Below are positions 43,075 through 46,046 of a stretch of 46,046 bases of DNA, piece after piece. The stretch comes from Bacteroidaceae bacterium (GTDB taxonomy: Bacteria; Bacteroidota; Bacteroidia; Bacteroidales; Barnesiellaceae_A), in assembly GCA_017532725.1 (NCBI GenBank), contig JAFXIZ010000046.1, positions 1 to 46,046 of the forward strand. The letters are read 5' to 3'. A model generated the notes under the pieces. The model had not been told where the DNA came from and did no database searches. It worked only from the letters and a program-made list of their open reading frames with translations. A program made the position numbers and the translations under genes. How positions within the stretch are numbered: position 1 is the stretch's first letter; each line of letters opens with the position of its first letter.

Positions 43075-43826
43075 AAGCCCGAATATTCTCATTTATATTT
43101 GCCCTTTTTATGATTACTGCCGCCGGGGCTCAAACCTCCTTCGAGCGTGCAGGGGCTGCCTATAATGCACAACGATATGCCGATGCTGTTGCTATGTACG
43201 ACAGCATAGAGGTTGCCGAGGGTGTGTCGGCGCAACTCTACTATAATCGCGGCAATGCTTATTACAAGATGGGTAAGTATGCACCAGCCATACTTAACTA
43301 TGAGCGCGCGCTGTTGCTTGCGCCCGGCAATCCCGATATTCGTTATAACCTTACCTTGGCCAATACAAAGATAACCGATAAGATAGAGGTTACTGGTACA
43401 TTCTTTATCAATGTATGGGCACAGTCGGTGCGCGATTGGTTTGGCTCAAACACTTGGGCTGTAATAGGCATCGTTTCGTTTATGTTGTTTATGATAGGCC
43501 TGATTTTGTACATATTTACCGATAGCGACCGAATAAAACTGAAGAAAACAGGCTTCTTTATTGCGTTGCCTATGATAGTAGTGTCGGTTATAGCCAATGT
43601 GTGTGCCGTTGCGCAAAATAATCGCAGCAATAATCACAATGAGGCTATCGTTTTTGCCGAGGAGGTATCGGTTAAGAGTGCGCCTGCCGAGAGTGGTACG
43701 GAACTTTTTATCCTGCACGAAGGCACCAAAGTGAAAATGCTTGAAACGGTGGGAGAGTGGGTCGAGGTGCAAATCTCCGACGGTAATCAAGGTTGGATGC
43801 CATTACGCAGTGTCGAGGTTATCTGA
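43071..43826 (+). CDS. batE: BatE, TPR and SH3-domain membrane protein
   Basis: A 251-residue protein: signal peptide (FSFIFALFMITAAGAQ), TPR units about 24-100 (AAYNAQRYADAVAMYDSI, LYYNRGNAYYKMGKYAPAI, YERALLLAPGNPDIRYN), two membrane helices (about 133-156 and 164-182), and a C-terminal bacterial SH3 domain (about 195-250: SVKSAPAESGTELFILHEGT, WVEVQISDGNQGWMPL). The ATGA overlap with batD indicates coupling. It closes the Bat operon. Confidence 0.95.
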   Translation: MKARIFSFIFALFMITAAGAQTSFERAGAAYNAQRYADAVAMYDSIEVAEGVSAQLYYNRGNAYYKMGKYAPAILNYERALLLAPGNPDIRYNLTLANTKITDKIEVTGTFFINVWAQSVRDWFGSNTWAVIGIVSFMLFMIGLILYIFTDSDRIKLKKTGFFIALPMIVVSVIANVCAVAQNNRSNNHNEAIVFAEEVSVKSAPAESGTELFILHEGTKVKMLETVGEWVEVQISDGNQGWMPLRSVEVI

Positions 43827-43890
43827 TGCGCTCGATACGGCGACGGCCTCTTAATTACTCTATTCATCACATTATTTGTTTTATCACATT

Positions 43891-44586
43891 ATGCTGCAAT
43901 CTATCATTGAACTCGATGAGCAACTCTTGTTATTGTGCAACGGAGTACATACGCCGTGGCTCGATAATTTCTTTTGGATAGTCACATCGCGTTCACTCAA
44001 TATCTTTGTGGCATTGCCTCTCTTGCTTATCTTGGGGTGGTATATTCATAATAATCCTCATAAGAAAAAAGCCCTGTTCGATGCAATGTTGGTTGTGGTA
44101 TCACTTGCTGTGGCTGTGCTTATTGCCGACCAAGTGGCATCATCTGTTTTTAAGCCACTGTTTCAACGCTTGCGCCCCTCGCGCGACCCCGATTTATCGG
44201 TAATCTTGGTCAATGGCTATCGAGGTGGGCGTTATGGCTTTGTGTCGAGTCACGCTGCCAATACCTTTGCTGCGGCACTATTCCTTATTAATATATTCCG
44301 AAATAGGTTTTTTACTCTTGCCATAATATTGTGGGCTGTTTTGGTAAGTTACTCCCGTATATATCTGGGTGTTCACTTTCCGGGCGATATCCTTTGTGGA
44401 GCCTTGTTGGGGATACTTGTTGGAATATTGGTCTATCGCCTCTACGAGAGGGTGAGAGGGGCAATGTATCGCAGGTTGCAACCCACATCTGTTCCCGACT
44501 CTATCTGTATGAGAGGTAGTTACGCTTGCTATTATGCGCTGTATATTGTACTGATGTTTGTGGTGGTGGCTGTGGTTGCTTTGTAA
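43891..44586 (+). CDS. PAP2-family membrane phosphatase
   Basis: A 231-residue protein from the ATG at 43891, with about six membrane helices. The three-part phosphatase site is intact: KPLFQRLRP (88-96), SSHAAN (119-124, with His121) and SRIYLGVHFPGD (155-166, with Arg156, His162 and Asp166). Such enzymes remove phosphate from undecaprenyl diphosphate, phosphatidylglycerol phosphate or lipid A; the substrate is not decidable. It lies 64 bases after batE in the same direction, possibly at the end of the operon. Confidence 0.92.
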   Translation: MLQSIIELDEQLLLLCNGVHTPWLDNFFWIVTSRSLNIFVALPLLLILGWYIHNNPHKKKALFDAMLVVVSLAVAVLIADQVASSVFKPLFQRLRPSRDPDLSVILVNGYRGGRYGFVSSHAANTFAAALFLINIFRNRFFTLAIILWAVLVSYSRIYLGVHFPGDILCGALLGILVGILVYRLYERVRGAMYRRLQPTSVPDSICMRGSYACYYALYIVLMFVVVAVVAL

Positions 44587-44704
44587 CAAACGTTTGCCAA
44601 ATATAGATTTTTTCAAAAAAACTATCTCAAAATTTGTTTTTATCGCAAACAAGTTGTAAATTTATTGCGAAATTAAGAATCACAATTAAAAATCAGTAGA
44701 TACT

Positions 44705-44962
44705 ATGACCAAGACTATTTCTTTTAATGAGCTTCGCCGTATCAAAGCAAGCCTGCCCGAGGGCTCGATTCATCGCATTGCCGACGAGTTGAATGTGACT
44801 GTACAAACTGTTCGTAACTATTTCGGTGGTACCAATTATGCCTTTGGTAAAAACAGTGGTATTCACATTGAGCCGGGTCCTGATGGTGGAATCGTAGTCC
44901 TCGATGATACTACAATCTATGATATGGCTATCAAAATTCTTGAAGAAACTAATCAAGAATAA
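44705..44962 (+). CDS. Small DNA-binding protein with a helix-turn-helix
   Basis: An 85-residue soluble protein. Residues about 6-42 (SFNELRRIKASLPEGS, then IHRIADELNVTVQTVRNYFG) look like a helix-turn-helix that reads a short repeat, followed by GGTNYAFGKNSGIHIEPGPDGGIVVLDDTTIYDMAIKILEETN, beginning with a loop and ending in an amphipathic helix. I recognise similar short DNA-binding proteins in Bacteroidales but no studied homologue. It has a terminator at 44984. Codon use suggests high expression. Confidence 0.75.
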   Translation: MTKTISFNELRRIKASLPEGSIHRIADELNVTVQTVRNYFGGTNYAFGKNSGIHIEPGPDGGIVVLDDTTIYDMAIKILEETNQE

Positions 44963-44983
44963 GTAAAACTGAAAAAGGTATTC

Positions 44984-45020
44984 GGCACGTTCCGGCTTTG
45001 GCTGTGGAGCGTGCCTTTTT
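44984..45020 (+). terminator. Intrinsic terminator after the small DNA-binding gene
   Basis: GGCACGTTCC (44984-44993) with GGAGCGTGCC (45006-45015, one G-T pair), then five T. Confidence 0.88.
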
Positions 45021-45146
45021 ATTGCCTCGCAACAATTAACCTTGTTAATGCCGAACCATTTAATGTGCGCAGTCGTTATTTATATGAAGCGCAACTGATG
45101 ATTGGTTATATTTAGGTGATTGTGTAGTTCTGTGCGAACAGAGCAG

Positions 45147-45197
45147 CGAGGTGCAGATAATGAGGAAAGAAACCTCATATTTTGTACCTCGTTTTTT
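45147..45197 (+). terminator. Terminator-like nested hairpin with no gene upstream
   Basis: Outer arms CGAGGT (45147-45152) and ACCTCG (45186-45191), inner arms ATGAGG (45160-45165) and CCTCAT (45173-45178), then six T (45192-45197). The gap 44963-45263 holds no gene I can support. A further short palindrome ATTAAC-CTT-GTTAAT is at 45035-45049. No clear promoter was found for a transcript ending here. Confidence 0.45.
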
Positions 45198-45206
45198 GTG
45201 TGGTAA

Positions 45207-45238
45207 ATTGTGACTTTCACGATTATTTATTACTTTTG
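45207..45238 (+). promoter_or_regulatory. Promoter of the DUF3127 gene
   Basis: ATTG at 45207-45210, 20 bases, then TACTTTTG at 45231-45238. It supports the ATG at 45264 over an upstream in-frame start at 45210, which would overlap the promoter. Confidence 0.65.
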
Positions 45239-45263
45239 TGCCACAATAATTATACAAGAATAT

Positions 45264-45629
45264 ATGGAAATAAAAGGAAAAATCATACACATTCTTCCAT
45301 TGCAAGAAGGAGTGTCGAAAGCGGGTAACCCGTGGAAAAAACAAGAATATGTGTTGGAAACACTTGACCAATATCCCAAGAAAGTATGTTTCGATCTTTT
45401 TGGTGACAAGGCCGACCAATATCGTGCCGAGATAGGTGATGATGTAACTCTTAGTTTCGACATCGAGAGTCGTGAGTATAACGGACGTTGGTTTACAAGT
45501 ATTCGTGGTTGGAAACTCGAAAAGACTTTGCCCGAGGCTGCTCCTGTTGTAGCCGATGTGCCCCCTATGGCAATGGATATGCCTCCATTCCCTGCAGCCG
45601 CCGATAATAATGACGATTTGCCTTTCTAA
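45264..45629 (+). CDS. DUF3127 protein with SSB-like acidic tip
   Basis: A 121-residue protein. Residues 1-88 form a beta-rich OB-like domain (MEIKGKIIHILPLQEG, then WKKQEYVLET, PKKVCFDLFGDKADQY, VTLSFDIESREYNGRWFT), matching DUF3127 of Bacteroidota. Residues 89-114 are a Pro/Ala/Met-rich linker, and the C-terminal end reads NNDDLPF, very close to the DDDIPF tip through which single-stranded-DNA-binding proteins recruit partners. A single-stranded DNA role is likely but inferred. It has its own promoter and terminator. Confidence 0.88.
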   Translation: MEIKGKIIHILPLQEGVSKAGNPWKKQEYVLETLDQYPKKVCFDLFGDKADQYRAEIGDDVTLSFDIESREYNGRWFTSIRGWKLEKTLPEAAPVVADVPPMAMDMPPFPAAADNNDDLPF

Positions 45630-45656
45630 CAATCTCCCACTATATATATAATGTGT

Positions 45657-45690
45657 AATCGCCTGCGAGTTATCGTAGGCGATTCTTTTG
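45657..45690 (+). terminator. Intrinsic terminator after the DUF3127 gene
   Basis: AATCGCCTGCGA (45657-45668) with TCGTAGGCGATT (45673-45684, one G-T pair), GTTA loop, then CTTTTG. Confidence 0.78.
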
Positions 45691-45878
45691 TTATAGGGGG
45701 GGTAGGGTAGGAGATGTCATTACCCCGGTCGGCCACTATTTAGGGTTTAATCTCGGCGTTTGGGCGTAGTTGAACAAAAGGTGCGAAAAAAGTTCAAAAA
45801 AATATGTTTTATAACATCTTTGAAATGAGCGACATATCCTGAGGTAAGAAAAATAATTGAAAAAAAGAGCCGAAAAAG

Positions 45879-45909
45879 TTTGGCAGGAAAGAAAAAAGCA
45901 GTACCTTTG
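45879..45909 (+). promoter_or_regulatory. Strong promoter, probably of an rRNA operon
   Basis: TTTG at 45879-45882, 19 bases, then TACCTTTG at 45902-45909. The context AAAAAAGCAGTACCTTTGCA is nearly identical to the SRP RNA promoter, and an A/T-rich region lies upstream. Bacteroidota rrn promoters have this form. Confidence 0.68.
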
Positions 45910-45915
45910 CATCCG

Positions 45916-46046
45916 CAAACGGGAAAACACCCGGGCGCAACAAAACGAAAGAGATCATTCACAGAATAAGAAAGACAAAGTAGTACGTAACGGGATATAG
46001 GAGACTATATTAAAAAACGTAAGTACGAGTCACGTCAAGCCCGAGC
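45916..46046 (+). other. Probable rRNA leader (no gene); runs off the window edge
   Basis: About 130 bases with no coding frame, beginning with a CGGG/CCCG hairpin (45919-45934 area) and containing ACGAAAGAGATCATTCACA, similar to leader sequence that precedes 16S rRNA in Bacteroidales. No part of 16S rRNA itself is visible before the edge. The stretch 45691-45878 also shows no gene. Confidence 0.5.

Noticed and set aside
45060-45632. 190-codon minus-strand frame at the DUF3127 gene
   Set aside because: It is mostly antisense to DUF3127 and crosses a promoter and a terminator.

Overview
The window reads as a gut- or oral-type Bacteroidales chromosome. The evidence is Bacteroidota-style promoters (TTTG, then 19-20 bases, then TAnnTTTG), a complete Bat (Bacteroides aerotolerance) operon, lineage-typical families (DUF4293, DUF4270, DUF4491, DUF3127, a 58-residue histone H1-like protein), carboxynorspermidine dehydrogenase, and HU-type proteins. 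Shine-Dalgarno sites are essentially absent. I cannot fix the genus from sequence alone.

Layout. 1-3000 (minus): an operon-like run of RluA pseudouridine synthase, DUF4293 membrane protein, MgtC-family protein and a partial Kef-type cation/proton antiporter. 3156-8328 (plus): a monomeric [FeFe] hydrogenase that looks like group B, followed by all three H-cluster maturases HydE, HydG and HydF. 8350-12560: a more accessory, partly AT-rich stretch with a 50-bp tandem repeat, a one-gene ABC-type ATPase plus DUF4435/Toprim protein, a six-hairpin palindromic repeat, a secreted orphan and an S24-type repressor with a cluster of GTAAAGT operator-like sites. 12575-17846: tRNA-Thr(CGU), a DUF4270 lipoprotein and a truncated glycogen-synthase-like protein, divergent from panC-panD, then a MATE exporter.

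17939-18182 is a stable-RNA unit (SRP RNA, tRNA-Thr(UGU), strong terminator). 18397-24853 holds an Hsp20 chaperone, a His-tract CDF metal exporter, a MurU-like nucleotidyltransferase paired with an AmgK-like kinase fused to a RapZ C-terminal domain, DUF4491, IlvE and an HD hydrolase. 24984-30585 holds an LptD-like protein, an RsmF-like rRNA methyltransferase and carboxynorspermidine dehydrogenase. 30586-31316 carries a well-formed candidate small RNA (promoter plus intrinsic terminator) and the rpmE promoter. 31317-35248 holds L31 type B, a BASS transporter, histone H1-like protein, DUF695, and a pair of HU-fold proteins, the second of which is predicted to run from cytoplasmic DNA-binding domain through one membrane segment to a periplasmic LysM-like domain.

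35341-43826 is the Bat operon (MoxR, DUF58, membrane protein, BatA, BatB, BatC, BatD, BatE). BatC is interrupted by an in-frame ochre codon inside its glutamine-rich tract. The window ends with a PAP2 phosphatase, a small DNA-binding protein, a DUF3127 protein with an SSB-like acidic tip, and a strong promoter and leader that probably belong to an rRNA operon lying just beyond the right edge.

The best leads are the HU-membrane-LysM protein, the AmgK-RapZ fusion, the interrupted batC, the candidate small RNA at about 31002-31071, and the ATPase-DUF4435 gene.
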